From Paludibacter propionicigenes WB4 (GTDB lineage: Bacteria; Bacteroidota; Bacteroidia; Bacteroidales; Paludibacteraceae): 64,000 bases of DNA. Within the stretch, counting starts at the first letter, position 1. Every line of letters starts with the position of its first letter. Below, piece after piece: positions 9,497-18,740 of the stretch. Position numbers and translations under genes: made by a program. Below the pieces are notes generated by a model, which saw only the letters and a list, made by a program, of their open reading frames with translations, ran no database searches and was not told where the DNA came from. Location of the stretch: NCBI RefSeq assembly GCF_000183135.1, contig NC_014734.1, positions 2,976,001-3,040,000 of the forward strand, read 5' to 3'.

Positions 9497-9841
9497 ATGA
9501 TAACAAATTTAAATAGAAGAACAAGAATAAAAGCACATATCCGTCACAAAGTGACAGGAACTGCTCAAAAACCACGTATGACCGTATTCAGAAGTAATAC
9601 TCAAATTTACGCTCAGCTTATTGACGACGTAAACGGTGTTACTTTAGCTTCAGCTTCATCACTTGGTCTTAAAGAAAAAGTAACTAAAATAGAACAAGCT
9701 GCTAAGGTAGGCGCGTTAGTAGCTAAAGTTGCTCAGGAAGCCGGAATTACAGAAGTGGTATTTGACCGTAACGGTTATTTATATCATGGTAGAGTTAAAC
9801 AATTAGCTGACGCTGCTCGTGAAGCTGGTCTTAAATTTTAA
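9497..9841 (+). CDS. rplR: 50S ribosomal protein L18
   Basis: 114 residues. The motif [30 protein letters not shown] and the C-terminal [24 protein letters not shown] are diagnostic. L18 binds 5S rRNA together with L5. It starts 21 nt after rplF and is followed 6 nt later by rpsE. Confidence 0.96.
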   Translation: MITNLNRRTRIKAHIRHKVTGTAQKPRMTVFRSNTQIYAQLIDDVNGVTLASASSLGLKEKVTKIEQAAKVGALVAKVAQEAGITEVVFDRNGYLYHGRVKQLADAAREAGLKF

Positions 9842-9847
9842 TCAAGT

Positions 9848-10366
9848 ATGGCGACAAATATGAATAAAGTTAAATCAACTAACGATTTAGAATTGAAAGA
9901 TAGATTGGTAGCTGTTAACCGTGTAACTAAAGTTACTAAAGGTGGACGTACCTTCAGCTTTTCAGCAATCGTAGTAGTTGGGAATGAAGATGGAATTGTA
10001 GGTTGGGGACTTGGAAAAGCAGGTGAAGTTACAGCTGCTATTGCCAAAGGAACTGAAGCTGCTAAGAAAAACTTGATTAAGGTACCGGTTTTGAATGGAA
10101 CTATCCCTCACGAACAAATTGCGAAATTTGGTGGTGCTCAAGTATTCATTAGCCCTGCATCGCATGGTACCGGAGTAAAAGCCGGTGGTGCTATGCGTGC
10201 TGTACTTGAAAGTGTTGGTGTAACCGACGTATTAGCAAAATCTAAAGGTTCATCAAATCCTCACAACTTGGTAAAAGCTACTATTGTGGCTTTGGGTGAA
10301 CTTCGTGATGCGCACACTGTTGCTCAAAACAGAGGTGTTTCACTTGATACAGTGTTTAACGGATAA
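9848..10366 (+). CDS. rpsE: 30S ribosomal protein S5
   Basis: 172 residues. A short N-terminal extension precedes the double-stranded-RNA-binding-like domain ([21 protein letters not shown]), followed by the S5 C-terminal domain ([22 protein letters not shown]). S5 acts in decoding fidelity and in the mRNA entry channel with S3 and S4. rpmD starts 10 nt downstream. Confidence 0.96.
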   Translation: MATNMNKVKSTNDLELKDRLVAVNRVTKVTKGGRTFSFSAIVVVGNEDGIVGWGLGKAGEVTAAIAKGTEAAKKNLIKVPVLNGTIPHEQIAKFGGAQVFISPASHGTGVKAGGAMRAVLESVGVTDVLAKSKGSSNPHNLVKATIVALGELRDAHTVAQNRGVSLDTVFNG

Positions 10367-10376
10367 AACGAAAATT

Positions 10377-10553
10377 ATGGCAACGATAAAAATTAAACAA
10401 GTTAGAAGTAAAATCAAATCTCCTAAAGTTCAAAAACTTACTTTAGAGGCATTGGGTTTGAAAAAAATGAATGCCGTAGTTGAACACGAAGCCACTCCTC
10501 AAATTTTGGGAATGGTGGCTAAAGTGAAACACTTGGTAGAAGTGATCAAATAA
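10377..10553 (+). CDS. rpmD: 50S ribosomal protein L30
   Basis: 58 residues from ATG 10377, the family length. Upstream in-frame sequence overlaps rpsE and does not look like L30. The motif IKIKQVRSKIKSPKVQKLTLEALGL is typical. It lies in the expected place between rpsE and rplO. Confidence 0.94.
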   Translation: MATIKIKQVRSKIKSPKVQKLTLEALGLKKMNAVVEHEATPQILGMVAKVKHLVEVIK

Positions 10554-10584
10554 TATTATTCTAAGACTCTTTAAATAAAAAGAT

Positions 10585-11031
10585 ATGAATTTAAGTAATT
10601 TAACCCCTGCAGCAGGCTCCGTTAAAACCAGAAAAAGAATCGGTCGTGGTACCGGTTCTGGATTAGGTGGAACTTCTACAAAAGGGCACAAAGGACAGAA
10701 ATCACGCTCAGGTTATTCTAAAAAAATCGGTTTCGAAGGTGGTCAGATGCCAATTCAACGTCGTTTACCTAAATTTGGTTTCAAAAACGTTAACCGTGTT
10801 GAATATAAAGCTATCAACCTTGATACTTTGCAAATTCTTGCAGAAACAAAAAAACTGTCTAAAATTGGTTTAGTTGAATTGAGAGAAGCTGGTTTTCTTT
10901 CTAAAACAGCCTTAGTTAAGATTTTGGGCAATGGTGTTTTGACTGTAAAAATTGAAGTTGAAGCAAATGGATTTTCTAAATCGGCAGAAGAAGCAATCGT
11001 TGCCGCAGGTGGAACTGTAGTAAAACTATAA
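10585..11031 (+). CDS. rplO: 50S ribosomal protein L15
   Basis: 148 residues. The basic glycine-rich N-terminus (RKRIGRGTGSGLGGTSTKGHKGQ) wraps into 23S rRNA, and the C-terminal globular domain ends VEANGFSKSAEEAIVAAGG. It is followed 4 nt later by secY, the standard spc order. Confidence 0.96.
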   Translation: MNLSNLTPAAGSVKTRKRIGRGTGSGLGGTSTKGHKGQKSRSGYSKKIGFEGGQMPIQRRLPKFGFKNVNRVEYKAINLDTLQILAETKKLSKIGLVELREAGFLSKTALVKILGNGVLTVKIEVEANGFSKSAEEAIVAAGGTVVKL

Positions 11032-11035
11032 TCCC

Positions 11036-12376
11036 ATGAAGAAACTCATAGAGACAATCAAAAATATCTGGAAAATTGAAGATCTCCGTTCGAGATTATT
11101 GACAACATTTTTATTTGTGTTGATTTATAGGTTCGGATCATATATAGTTCTTCCCGGTATTGACCCAACTGCTTTATCTGCATTAAAATCTCAAACTAGT
11201 GGCGGTCTTTTGGCTTTGCTTGATATGTTCTCGGGTGGTGCTTTTGCAAATGCTTCGGTGTTTGCATTAGGTATCATGCCGTACATTTCTGCATCTATTG
11301 TTATTCAGTTATTGACCATAGCTGTTCCATATTTCCAAAAAATGCAACGCGAAGGCGAAAGTGGAAGACGCAAAATGAATCAGTTAACCCGTTATCTGAC
11401 TGTTGCTATTCTGCTATTGCAAGGTCCTTCATACTTAATCAATTTAAGTGTGCAATTAGGACACGCAGGAGCTGCATTTCCTAGCGGATTTTGGTTTACA
11501 GTTTCTTCAACTATAATTTTGTGTGGTGGAAGTATGTTTGTAATGTGGTTGGGTGAGCGTATAACCGATAAAGGAATTGGTAATGGTATATCATTTATCA
11601 TTCTTGTAGGTATTATCGCTCGTTTCCCAGGTGCAATTATCAAAGAGTTTGCATCTCGCTTAAATGCAGGTGGAGGTTTGGTTATGTTTATTGGTGAGCT
11701 TATCTTCTTATTAATAGTTATTGCAGCTAGTATCTTATTGGTACAGGGAACAAGAAAAATTCCTGTACAATATGCGAAACGAGTTGTTGGAAACAAACAA
11801 TATGGTGGTGTTCGTCAATATATCCCATTGAAAATAAATGCAGCTGGTGTTATGCCAATCATTTTTGCCCAGGCAATCATGTTTATCCCATTGACACTGG
11901 TAAGTTATTCTAAATCCGAATCAATAAAGGGATTTATGGGTGCATTTCTGGATAATAACGGATTTTGGTACAACTTAGTATTTGGCCTTTTGATTGTTGT
12001 GTTTACGTATTTCTATACCGCGATCACAATTAATCCAACCCAAATGGCAGAGGAAATGAAACGTAATAACGGTTTTATTCCAGGTATTAAACCAGGAAAA
12101 AGAACCGCTGAATATTTAGACTTGATTATGTCGCGCATTACATTGCCTGGTTCTATATTTTTGGCTATAGTTGCTATTTTACCTGCTTTTGCAAAAGTTG
12201 CAGGTATTGATCAGGCTTTTGCAGCATTCTTTGGTGGTACATCTTTGTTGATTTTAGTAGGTGTTGTTCTTGACACTCTTCAACAAATTGAAAGCCATTT
12301 ATTGATGCGTCACTATGATGGTTTGCTAAAATCGGGACGTATTAAAGGACGTACCGGTGGCGCTTCAGCTTATTAA
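11036..12376 (+). CDS. secY: Preprotein translocase subunit SecY
   Basis: 446 residues, a polytopic inner-membrane protein with about ten hydrophobic segments. Signature stretches are the plug/TM2 region (GGAFANASVFALGIMPYISASIVIQLL) and the cytoplasmic loops (GTRKIPVQYAKRVVG and NPTQMAEEMKRNNGFIPG) that contact SecA and the ribosome. SecY forms the channel for export and membrane insertion, needed for every signal-peptide protein later in this window. It is the first non-ribosomal gene of the spc section. Confidence 0.97.
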   Translation: MKKLIETIKNIWKIEDLRSRLLTTFLFVLIYRFGSYIVLPGIDPTALSALKSQTSGGLLALLDMFSGGAFANASVFALGIMPYISASIVIQLLTIAVPYFQKMQREGESGRRKMNQLTRYLTVAILLLQGPSYLINLSVQLGHAGAAFPSGFWFTVSSTIILCGGSMFVMWLGERITDKGIGNGISFIILVGIIARFPGAIIKEFASRLNAGGGLVMFIGELIFLLIVIAASILLVQGTRKIPVQYAKRVVGNKQYGGVRQYIPLKINAAGVMPIIFAQAIMFIPLTLVSYSKSESIKGFMGAFLDNNGFWYNLVFGLLIVVFTYFYTAITINPTQMAEEMKRNNGFIPGIKPGKRTAEYLDLIMSRITLPGSIFLAIVAILPAFAKVAGIDQAFAAFFGGTSLLILVGVVLDTLQQIESHLLMRHYDGLLKSGRIKGRTGGASAY

Positions 12377-12388
12377 AAAACGAATCGA

Positions 12389-13174
12389 ATGATTTTCTTG
12401 AAATCTGACGAAGAAATTGAACTGCTTCGTATCAGTAATCAAATAGTAGCTAAAACGTTAGCCGAACTTGCTAAAATAATTGCACCGGGCGTAAGCACGA
12501 TGCAATTAGATAAAATAGCCGACGAATTTATCCGGGATCACGGAGCCGTTCCAAATTTTCTTAATTATGGAGGGTACCCAAATTCAATATGTGCGTCAGT
12601 GAATGAGCAGGTTGTTCACGGAATACCATCAGACAAAGTATTTTTGGAAGATGGTGATATTATTTCGGTAGATTGTGGAGCTTTGATCAATGGCTTTCAT
12701 GGAGATTCAGCTTACACTTTTTGTGTAGGTGATGTAAAACAGGAAGTGAAGGATTTATTGCGAACTACAAAGGAATCTTTATACAAAGGTATAGAGCAGG
12801 CTGAGGAAGGTCGTCGGCTAGGTGATATTGGGAATGCTATTCAACGTCATTGTGAAGATCGCGGATACTCAGTGGTACGTGAAATGATCGGACACGGAGT
12901 AGGACGTAAACTACACGAAGCGCCTGAAGTTCCCAATTATGGAAGAAAAGGTAATGGTATAATGCTCAAATCAGGCATGACCATAGCCATTGAACCCATG
13001 ATAAACTTAGGAAGCCGGCACTTAGTGTTTGAAAAAGACGGTTGGACAACCCGAACATTGGATCGGAAACCATCAGCTCACTTTGAACATTCGGTGGCAA
13101 TACGACGTGGCAAAGCCGATATTTTATCGAGTTTTGAATATATAGAACAAGTTTTAGGTAACAAAGCAATATAA
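12389..13174 (+). CDS. map: Methionine aminopeptidase, type I
   Basis: 261 residues. Removes the initiator methionine from nascent proteins. The metal ligands of the pita-bread fold are visible: Asp in ISVDCGA and HGDSAYTF, His in GHGVGRKLHEAPEVPNYG, Glu in AIEPM, and Glu in the C-terminal FEHSVAI. There is no N-terminal zinc-finger extension. It lies between secY and infA with gaps of 12 and 3 nt, the common spc arrangement. Confidence 0.97.
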   Translation: MIFLKSDEEIELLRISNQIVAKTLAELAKIIAPGVSTMQLDKIADEFIRDHGAVPNFLNYGGYPNSICASVNEQVVHGIPSDKVFLEDGDIISVDCGALINGFHGDSAYTFCVGDVKQEVKDLLRTTKESLYKGIEQAEEGRRLGDIGNAIQRHCEDRGYSVVREMIGHGVGRKLHEAPEVPNYGRKGNGIMLKSGMTIAIEPMINLGSRHLVFEKDGWTTRTLDRKPSAHFEHSVAIRRGKADILSSFEYIEQVLGNKAI

Positions 13175-13177
13175 TTT

Positions 13178-13396
13178 ATGGCCAAACAAACAGCAATTGA
13201 ACAAGATGGGAAGATAATCGAAGCATTATCTAATGCCATGTTTCGTGTAGAACTGGAAAACGGTCACGTTATTACGGCTCATATTTCCGGTAAAATGCGC
13301 ATGCATTATATTAAAATTTTACCGGGCGATAAAGTAAAAGTCGAAATGTCGCCTTATGATTTGTCAAAAGGAAGAATTTCTTTTAGATATAAATAA
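13178..13396 (+). CDS. infA: Translation initiation factor IF-1
   Basis: 72 residues, one OB-fold (S1-like). Contains [41 protein letters not shown]. Binds the 30S A site during initiation. Its place between map and rpmJ is conserved in many bacteria. Confidence 0.97.
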   Translation: MAKQTAIEQDGKIIEALSNAMFRVELENGHVITAHISGKMRMHYIKILPGDKVKVEMSPYDLSKGRISFRYK

Positions 13397-13413
13397 AAAA
13401 AAATATTTTCAAC

Positions 13414-13530
13414 ATGAAAGTAAGAGCATCTGTAAAAAAGCGTACAGACGATTGTAAAATCGTTCGTAGAAAAGGTCGCTTGTATGTTATCAACAAAAAA
13501 AATCCTAAGTTTAAACAACGCCAAGGGTAA
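13414..13530 (+). CDS. rpmJ: 50S ribosomal protein L36, zinc-free form
   Basis: 38 codons, [17 protein letters not shown] to NPKFKQRQG. Of the usual Zn ligands C-C-C-H, only one cysteine (residue 14) remains. The other positions carry Asp, Asn and Phe, so this is a C-minus form that cannot bind zinc. It is placed between infA and rpsM as expected. Confidence 0.95.
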   Translation: MKVRASVKKRTDDCKIVRRKGRLYVINKKNPKFKQRQG

Positions 13531-13558
13531 TTAATTTATTTTAGAAAAAGAATAGTTT

Positions 13559-13939
13559 ATGGCTATAAGAATTGTCGGAGTAGATTTACCCCAAAACAAA
13601 AGAGGGGAAGTTGGATTGACTTATATCTACGGAATAGGTCGCAGTAGTGCAAAAAAGATTTTAGAATCAGCCGGTGTTGATATTGACATCAAGGTGAAAG
13701 ATTGGACTGACGACCAAGCAGCTAAAATCCGCGAAATCATTGGAGCAGGATTCAAAGTGGAGGGTGACCTTCGCTCTGAGGTACAAACCAACATCAAACG
13801 ATTGATGGATATCGGTTGTTACCGCGGTGTACGTCACCGTATTGGTCTTCCATTGAGAGGTCAAAGTACGAAGAACAACGCTCGTACTCGTAAAGGTAAA
13901 AAGAAAACAGTTGCTAACAAGAAAAAAGCAACTAAATAA
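13559..13939 (+). CDS. rpsM: 30S ribosomal protein S13
   Basis: 126 residues. [27 protein letters not shown] and the C-terminal [25 protein letters not shown] are diagnostic. A lysine-rich tail follows. S13 sits at the top of the 30S head, touching P-site tRNA and L5. It opens the alpha section (rpsM, rpsK, rpsD, rpoA, rplQ). Confidence 0.96.
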   Translation: MAIRIVGVDLPQNKRGEVGLTYIYGIGRSSAKKILESAGVDIDIKVKDWTDDQAAKIREIIGAGFKVEGDLRSEVQTNIKRLMDIGCYRGVRHRIGLPLRGQSTKNNARTRKGKKKTVANKKKATK

Positions 13940-13988
13940 GGTTTAACTGTTAGCGAATTTTAGAAAAGCTAAATAATATTAGAATAAT

Positions 13989-14378
13989 ATGGCAAAGAAA
14001 ACAGTTGCAGCCAAGAAAAGAGTCGTTAAAGTTGATGGTGTAGGTCAATTACATGTACACTCATCTTTTAATAACATTATTGTTACTCTTACAAACAGCG
14101 ATGGTCAGGTAATTTCTTGGTCTTCTGCAGGTAAGATGGGATTCCGTGGCTCAAAGAAAAACACTCCTTATGCTGCTCAGATGGCTGCTCAGGATTGCTC
14201 AAAAATTGCATTGGACTTAGGTTTAAGAAAAGTAAAAGCCTATGTAAAAGGACCAGGTAACGGACGTGAATCAGCTATTCGTACTGTACATGGTGCAGGT
14301 ATTGAAGTAACTGAAATTATAGATGTTACTCCACTTCCACACAACGGTTGTCGTCCTCCTAAACGTCGTAGAGTGTAA
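13989..14378 (+). CDS. rpsK: 30S ribosomal protein S11
   Basis: 129 residues. Motifs [32 protein letters not shown] and the C-terminal [16 protein letters not shown] are typical. S11 lines the platform at the mRNA exit. A 146-nt leader with stem-loops separates it from rpsD. Confidence 0.96.
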   Translation: MAKKTVAAKKRVVKVDGVGQLHVHSSFNNIIVTLTNSDGQVISWSSAGKMGFRGSKKNTPYAAQMAAQDCSKIALDLGLRKVKAYVKGPGNGRESAIRTVHGAGIEVTEIIDVTPLPHNGCRPPKRRRV

Positions 14379-14524
14379 TTCTTAAAAGGGTTTCCTCGGT
14401 AGTCGAATAGGTGAACTAAAGAAAAAGATTGCATTTAAACCTCTCTGCAATCGCGGCTGTAAAAAGTTTCGACCCATTTGTGTACGTGGAACACATAAAT
14501 AATTTTAAATTTAAATAATAAAAA
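14379..14524 (+). promoter_or_regulatory. Structured leader before rpsD
   Basis: The longest gap in the alpha section. It can form GATTGCA (14427-14433) with TGCAATC (14446-14452), and ATTTGTGT (14476-14483) with ACACATAAAT (14491-14500). Because S4 is the classical repressor of the alpha operon, this is a reasonable candidate for an S4-type autoregulatory leader. That role is inference from position and folding by eye. Confidence 0.35.
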
Positions 14525-15130
14525 ATGGCAAGATATATTGGACCAAAGTCAAGAATAGCTCGTAAATTTGGTGAAGCTATTTTCGGACCAGATAAGGTGT
14601 TGGCTAAAAAGAATTATCCTCCAGGACAACATGGTCAGGGACGTCGTAAAAAAACTTCGGAATACGGTATTCAGTTACGTGAAAAACAAAAAGCCAAATA
14701 TACTTATGGTGTATTGGAAAAACAATTCCGTAACATGTACGAGAAAGCTCAACGTACCAAAGGTGTTACCGGTGAAGTATTGTTGCAATTATTGGAATCA
14801 AGATTGGACAACATCGTTTATCGTTTAGGATTTGCTCCTACACGTTCAGGTGCTCGTCAGTTGGTTAGCCACAAGCACATTACCGTTGATGGTAAAGTTG
14901 TGAACATTGCTTCTTATCATGTACGTGCCGGTCAGGTTATTGCTGTACGCGAAAAAGATAAATCTATGGAAGTAATTGCTGCTTCATTGAATGGATTTAA
15001 TCACAGCAAATATCCTTGGATTGAATGGAATGCAGCTTCTTTATCAGGTGTTTATTTACATATCCCTGAACGTGAAGATATTCCGGAAAATATCAAAGAA
15101 CAATTAATCGTTGAGTTGTACTCTAAATAA
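14525..15130 (+). CDS. rpsD: 30S ribosomal protein S4
   Basis: 201 residues. [24 protein letters not shown] precedes the S4 RNA-binding fold ([35 protein letters not shown]). S4 starts 30S body assembly and affects decoding fidelity. No cysteine knot is present at the N-terminus. It is 11 nt before rpoA. Confidence 0.97.
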   Translation: MARYIGPKSRIARKFGEAIFGPDKVLAKKNYPPGQHGQGRRKKTSEYGIQLREKQKAKYTYGVLEKQFRNMYEKAQRTKGVTGEVLLQLLESRLDNIVYRLGFAPTRSGARQLVSHKHITVDGKVVNIASYHVRAGQVIAVREKDKSMEVIAASLNGFNHSKYPWIEWNAASLSGVYLHIPEREDIPENIKEQLIVELYSK

Positions 15131-15141
15131 TAAGTGAAACC

Positions 15142-16134
15142 ATGGCTATATTAGCATTTCAAAAGCCTGAAAAGGTAATCATGTTGGAAGCTGACGCTTT
15201 TCAAGGAAAGTTTGAATTTCGTCCGTTGGAACCCGGTTACGGTATTACAATAGGTAATGCTTTACGCCGTATCCTTTTATCTTCATTGGAAGGTTTCGCT
15301 ATTACTTCCATCAAAATTGAAGGAATTGACCACGAGTATTCTACAATTCCGGGAGTAATTGACGATGTTACCAACATTATTTTGAACTTGAAACAGGTTC
15401 GTTTCAAACAAATAGTGGAAGATATCGAAAACGAGAAAGTAACAATTAATGTTTCTGGAACAACTTCATTCAAAGCTGGTGATATAGGAAAGTATTTTAC
15501 CGGATTTGAGGTGCTTAATCCAAAATTGGTTATTTGTGAACTTGATCCTTCAGCTAGTTTCCAGATTGATATAACAGTGAATAAAGGTCGTGGTTACGCA
15601 CCTTCGGAAGAAAACAAACCGGCTAATGCCGAAATAGGATTAATTCCGATTGATGCTATCTTTACACCAATTCGTAACGTAAAATATTCTATCGAAAATT
15701 ATCGTGTAGAACAGGTTACCGACTACGAAAAATTGGTGTTGGAAATCAGTACCGATGGTTCTATTCACCCGAAAGAGGCTTTGAAAGAATCAGCTAAAAT
15801 TTTGATTCACCACTTTATGCTATTCTCTGATGAAAAAATTTCATTAGAAGTAACAGAAGGTGAAGGCAGCGATGAGTTTGATGAAGAAATTCTGCACATG
15901 CGTCAATTGCTTAAAACAAAACTTACAGATCTCGAACTTTCTGTTCGTGCTCTTAATTGCTTGAAAGCAGCTGATGTTGATACATTAGGTCAATTGGCCG
16001 GTTATCATAAGCATGATTTGCTGAAGTTCCGTAATTTCGGTAAAAAATCACTCACTGAGTTAGAAGAAAAATTAGAAAGTTTGAATCTGTCCTTCGGAAT
16101 GGATATTGCCAAATATAAATTAGATAAAGAGTAA
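15142..16134 (+). CDS. rpoA: RNA polymerase alpha subunit
   Basis: 330 residues. The N-terminal dimerisation domain ([26 protein letters not shown]) is followed by a linker and a C-terminal domain with helix-hairpin-helix ([39 protein letters not shown]) that binds UP elements and activators. Located between rpsD and rplQ as in nearly all bacteria. Confidence 0.98.
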   Translation: MAILAFQKPEKVIMLEADAFQGKFEFRPLEPGYGITIGNALRRILLSSLEGFAITSIKIEGIDHEYSTIPGVIDDVTNIILNLKQVRFKQIVEDIENEKVTINVSGTTSFKAGDIGKYFTGFEVLNPKLVICELDPSASFQIDITVNKGRGYAPSEENKPANAEIGLIPIDAIFTPIRNVKYSIENYRVEQVTDYEKLVLEISTDGSIHPKEALKESAKILIHHFMLFSDEKISLEVTEGEGSDEFDEEILHMRQLLKTKLTDLELSVRALNCLKAADVDTLGQLAGYHKHDLLKFRNFGKKSLTELEEKLESLNLSFGMDIAKYKLDKE

Positions 16135-16138
16135 AGAG

Positions 16139-16645
16139 ATGAGACATAATAAAAAATTCAACCACTTAGGCCGTACAACATCTCACAGAAAGGCAATGTT
16201 GTCTAATATGGCTTCTTCTCTTATTCAACATAAGAGAATTGCTACTACGCTTGCTAAAGCTAAAGCTTTACAAGTTTATGTAGAACCGCTTTTGACAAAA
16301 TCGAAAGAAGATACCACTCACTCACGTCGTATGGTATTCAGTCACTTGCAAAATAAAGAAATGGTAACAGAACTATTTCAAAATGTATCAGTAAAAATTG
16401 CTAACCGTCCAGGTGGTTATACCCGTATTTTACGTACAGGTTTCCGTTTAGGTGATAATGCAGAAATGTGTATTATTGAGTTAGTTGATTATAACGAAAA
16501 CATGTTGAAAGAAAAAGTTGCTAAGAAAGCTGCACGTACTCGTCGTGCCGGGTCTGCCAAGAAAGCCGAAGCTGCTACTGAAGTAGCTCCAGCTGTTGAA
16601 GCTCCTGTTGCTGCAGCTGAAGAAACTCCAGCGTCTGCAGAGTAA
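16139..16645 (+). CDS. rplQ: 50S ribosomal protein L17
   Basis: 168 residues. The core ([20 protein letters not shown] to [10 protein letters not shown]) is followed by a tail of about 40 residues rich in Ala, Glu, Pro and Lys that is absent from E. coli L17 (127 residues). The tail is low-complexity and probably surface-exposed. This is the last gene of the superoperon and is closed by a clear terminator 32 nt after the stop. Confidence 0.96.
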   Translation: MRHNKKFNHLGRTTSHRKAMLSNMASSLIQHKRIATTLAKAKALQVYVEPLLTKSKEDTTHSRRMVFSHLQNKEMVTELFQNVSVKIANRPGGYTRILRTGFRLGDNAEMCIIELVDYNENMLKEKVAKKAARTRRAGSAKKAEAATEVAPAVEAPVAAAEETPASAE

Positions 16646-16676
16646 TTCAAAATAAAATACAACTTGTATTGAAAAG

Positions 16677-16707
16677 AGGAATAAGCCACGGCTTGTTCCT
16701 TTTTTTT
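16677..16707 (+). terminator. Intrinsic terminator of the ribosomal operon
   Basis: AGGAATAAGC pairs with GCTTGTTCCT (10 bp with one T-G pair, loop CACG), followed by T8 at 16700-16707. It lies 32 nt after rplQ. Confidence 0.85.
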
Positions 16708-16762
16708 GTGCAAGAAAATGGATAATACTCTGCTGAAATGTTGTATTTGTCAGTGAAAAATC

Positions 16763-16828
16763 GCACACTTATAAATGAAATGTGCATTATTTATGAAGAA
16801 ATTGCACATTTATAAAAAAAATGTGTAA
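16763..16828 (+). promoter_or_regulatory. Two copies of a dyad operator-like element
   Basis: Copy 1 starts at 16763 and copy 2 at 16804. Each reads GCACAyTTATAAA then 3 bases, then AAATGTGy. Each is itself an inverted repeat (CACAy, 11-nt spacer, ATGTG). The copies are in direct orientation 41 bp apart. Copy 2 spans the -33 to -7 region of the promoter of the downstream outer membrane protein gene, so a dimeric repressor is plausible. The binding protein is unknown. Confidence 0.55.
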
Positions 16829-16833
16829 TTTTG
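16802..16833 (+). promoter_or_regulatory. Bacteroidota-type promoter of the FadL-like gene
   Basis: TTG at 16802-16804, 21-nt spacer, and TAATTTTG (TAnnTTTG) at 16826-16833, 44 nt before the ATG at 16878. Confidence 0.65.
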
Positions 16834-16877
16834 CAGCTCGAAAAAGTACTTCATTTATAAAAACTAAAAAACACTTT

Positions 16878-18512
16878 ATGACGAAGAAATTCTTAATCAT
16901 TACACTTTTATCATTGGCAGCAGGTTCTGCATTTGCAGGTGGTTTGTTGACTAATACCAATCAAAGTGCACATTTTTTGCGTAATCCGGCACTTGATGCT
17001 TCTACTGAAATTGATGCTGTGTACACTAATCCTGCAGGATTAATTTTTCTGACTAACGGTTTTCACCTTTCTCTGAGTAATCAAAGTGTATATCAAACAC
17101 GTACAATTACTTCTACCTTCGCTCCGTTTGCCGTAAATAATGACGGAGATCAAACTAAAATATTCAAAGGAACAGCATCAGCGCCTTTGGTTCCAAGTTT
17201 TCAGTTCGCTTACAAGAAAGACCGCTATGCTATTTCTGCCGGTTTTGCCATTTCGGGCGGTGGTGGAAAAGCTGTTTTTAATAAAGGTTTGCCGTCATTT
17301 GAAGCTCCAATTTCGATGTTACCTTTATCGCTTTCGTCTAAGGGAGTTCCTACCTCAAAATATACTGTAGACAGTTATATGGAAGGTAAACAGTTTATTT
17401 TCGGAGTTCAGCTGAATGGTACATATAAAATAAACGATGCTTTGTCGGCTGCATTAGGTATGCGTCTAAACATTGTGAGCAATGCGTATGTAGGTCACTT
17501 GAAGAATATAATGATTAATCCAAATCAACCTGCTTTTGGACCTTTATACACTGGATCGGCAATGGTTTCAGCACCAAAATTCTTTACAGATGCCGCAACA
17601 GCTTTAAGTGGTTGGTCTGCAGGTGCAACAAGTTATGCAGCCGGCTTACAGCCGATTGTCACAGGAGGTGGCGGCACAGTATTATTGGCAAATGGTACGT
17701 CTGCTGGTTTGACTACAACTCAAATTGCTCAGATTCAGGGATTGTTGGGAGCGGCAGGTTTAACTCAAGCGCAAATAGCTGCCGTTAATATTCAGACAGC
17801 TCAGGGCACATTAGCTGCAGCTGCTCCTGTTTTTGCAGGAAAAGCCGCTGCTATGACAACAAATGCAGGATCTACTGCTGACAAACAATTGGATTGTACA
17901 CAAACCGGGTGGGGGGTTACACCAATATTGAGTTTAAACTATCACGTGGCAGGCTTAAATCTAGCTGCTAAATATGAATTCAAGAGTACCCTGAACGTTC
18001 AGAATAATACTGTAATTGATGATACCGGTTTATATGCTGATGGTGTAAATACTCCTCATGATATTCCGGCTTTATTGACACTGGGTGCAGAGTATCAGTT
18101 GTGTGATAAATGGAAAGTTTCAGGGGGTTATCACCATTTCTTCGATTCAGATGCTAAAATGGCTAATAACAAACAGCAATATATTAATGGCGGAGTAAGT
18201 GAATATCTTCTGGGTTCTGAATATCAACTGAATGATATATTTCTGATTAGTGCAGGAGGACAAATTACACGCACCGGAGTTACAGATGCTTATCAGACGG
18301 ACATGAGCTACAGCTTAAACTCGTATTCAATTGGTTTTGGTGGTGCTATCAGGATTACTCCGGATTTACGCCTCAACCTGTCTTATTTCTTCACCAATTA
18401 TGATAAGTGGACAAAAGCTTCGACAAATTATAACGGAACTACATTGGCGGGAACTGATGTGTATAACAGAACTAACAAAGTGTTTGGTATCGGACTTGAA
18501 TATAAGTTTTGA
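16878..18512 (+). CDS. FadL/OmpP1/TodX-family outer membrane transporter
   Basis: 544 residues from ATG 16878. The upstream in-frame TTG region is not used because a clean signal peptide (MTKKFLIITLLSLAAGSAFA) begins here. After cleavage come the family's N-terminal features (NPALDASTEIDAVYTNPAGLIFL) and a beta-barrel ending in an aromatic-rich strand (VFGIGLEYKF). Members carry long-chain fatty acids or other hydrophobic compounds through long barrels with an N-terminal hatch. The substrate here is unknown. The middle, residues about 250-340, has an unusual Gly/Ala/Gln-rich insertion. It is monocistronic, with its own promoter and terminator. Confidence 0.8.
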   Translation: MTKKFLIITLLSLAAGSAFAGGLLTNTNQSAHFLRNPALDASTEIDAVYTNPAGLIFLTNGFHLSLSNQSVYQTRTITSTFAPFAVNNDGDQTKIFKGTASAPLVPSFQFAYKKDRYAISAGFAISGGGGKAVFNKGLPSFEAPISMLPLSLSSKGVPTSKYTVDSYMEGKQFIFGVQLNGTYKINDALSAALGMRLNIVSNAYVGHLKNIMINPNQPAFGPLYTGSAMVSAPKFFTDAATALSGWSAGATSYAAGLQPIVTGGGGTVLLANGTSAGLTTTQIAQIQGLLGAAGLTQAQIAAVNIQTAQGTLAAAAPVFAGKAAAMTTNAGSTADKQLDCTQTGWGVTPILSLNYHVAGLNLAAKYEFKSTLNVQNNTVIDDTGLYADGVNTPHDIPALLTLGAEYQLCDKWKVSGGYHHFFDSDAKMANNKQQYINGGVSEYLLGSEYQLNDIFLISAGGQITRTGVTDAYQTDMSYSLNSYSIGFGGAIRITPDLRLNLSYFFTNYDKWTKASTNYNGTTLAGTDVYNRTNKVFGIGLEYKF

Positions 18513-18554
18513 TTTCATGGCTTATTGTCCAAAACATAGATAATGAATTTTTAG

Positions 18555-18590
18555 AAAAGAGGAATAAGTAGACATACTTATTCCTCTTTT
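18555..18590. terminator. Intrinsic terminator after the FadL-like gene
   Basis: Perfect 16-bp stem AAAAGAGGAATAAGTA with its reverse complement, loop GACA. It ends in a T-run on both strands. The stem shares AGAGGAATAAG with the rplQ terminator. Confidence 0.85.
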
Positions 18591-18693
18591 CGTGTTTCAA
18601 CTCAGAGAAAGGAGTTAGTAAGCGTGAAGAGTATTTTCTCATAAGTGAGACGCTATTTTTCAACTCTCTGTATATATTAAGAATTGCGAATTG

Positions 18694-18725
18694 TTTGCAG
18701 ATTCAAATCAAATTATCTACTTTTG
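18694..18725 (+). promoter_or_regulatory. Promoter of pyrH
   Basis: TTTG at 18694-18697, 20-nt spacer, TACTTTTG at 18718-18725, 15 nt before the ATG at 18741. The leader is therefore very short. Confidence 0.7.
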
Positions 18726-18740
18726 CTAAAAAATAATGGT

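Noticed and set aside
11392-11796. 134-residue minus-strand ORF opposite secY
   Set aside because: Mirror of the SecY frame, no promoter or recognisable motif.
16802-16877. Upstream in-frame extension of the FadL-like protein
   Set aside because: A start before 16878 would lie inside the promoter and would place about 19 residues before a perfect signal peptide.
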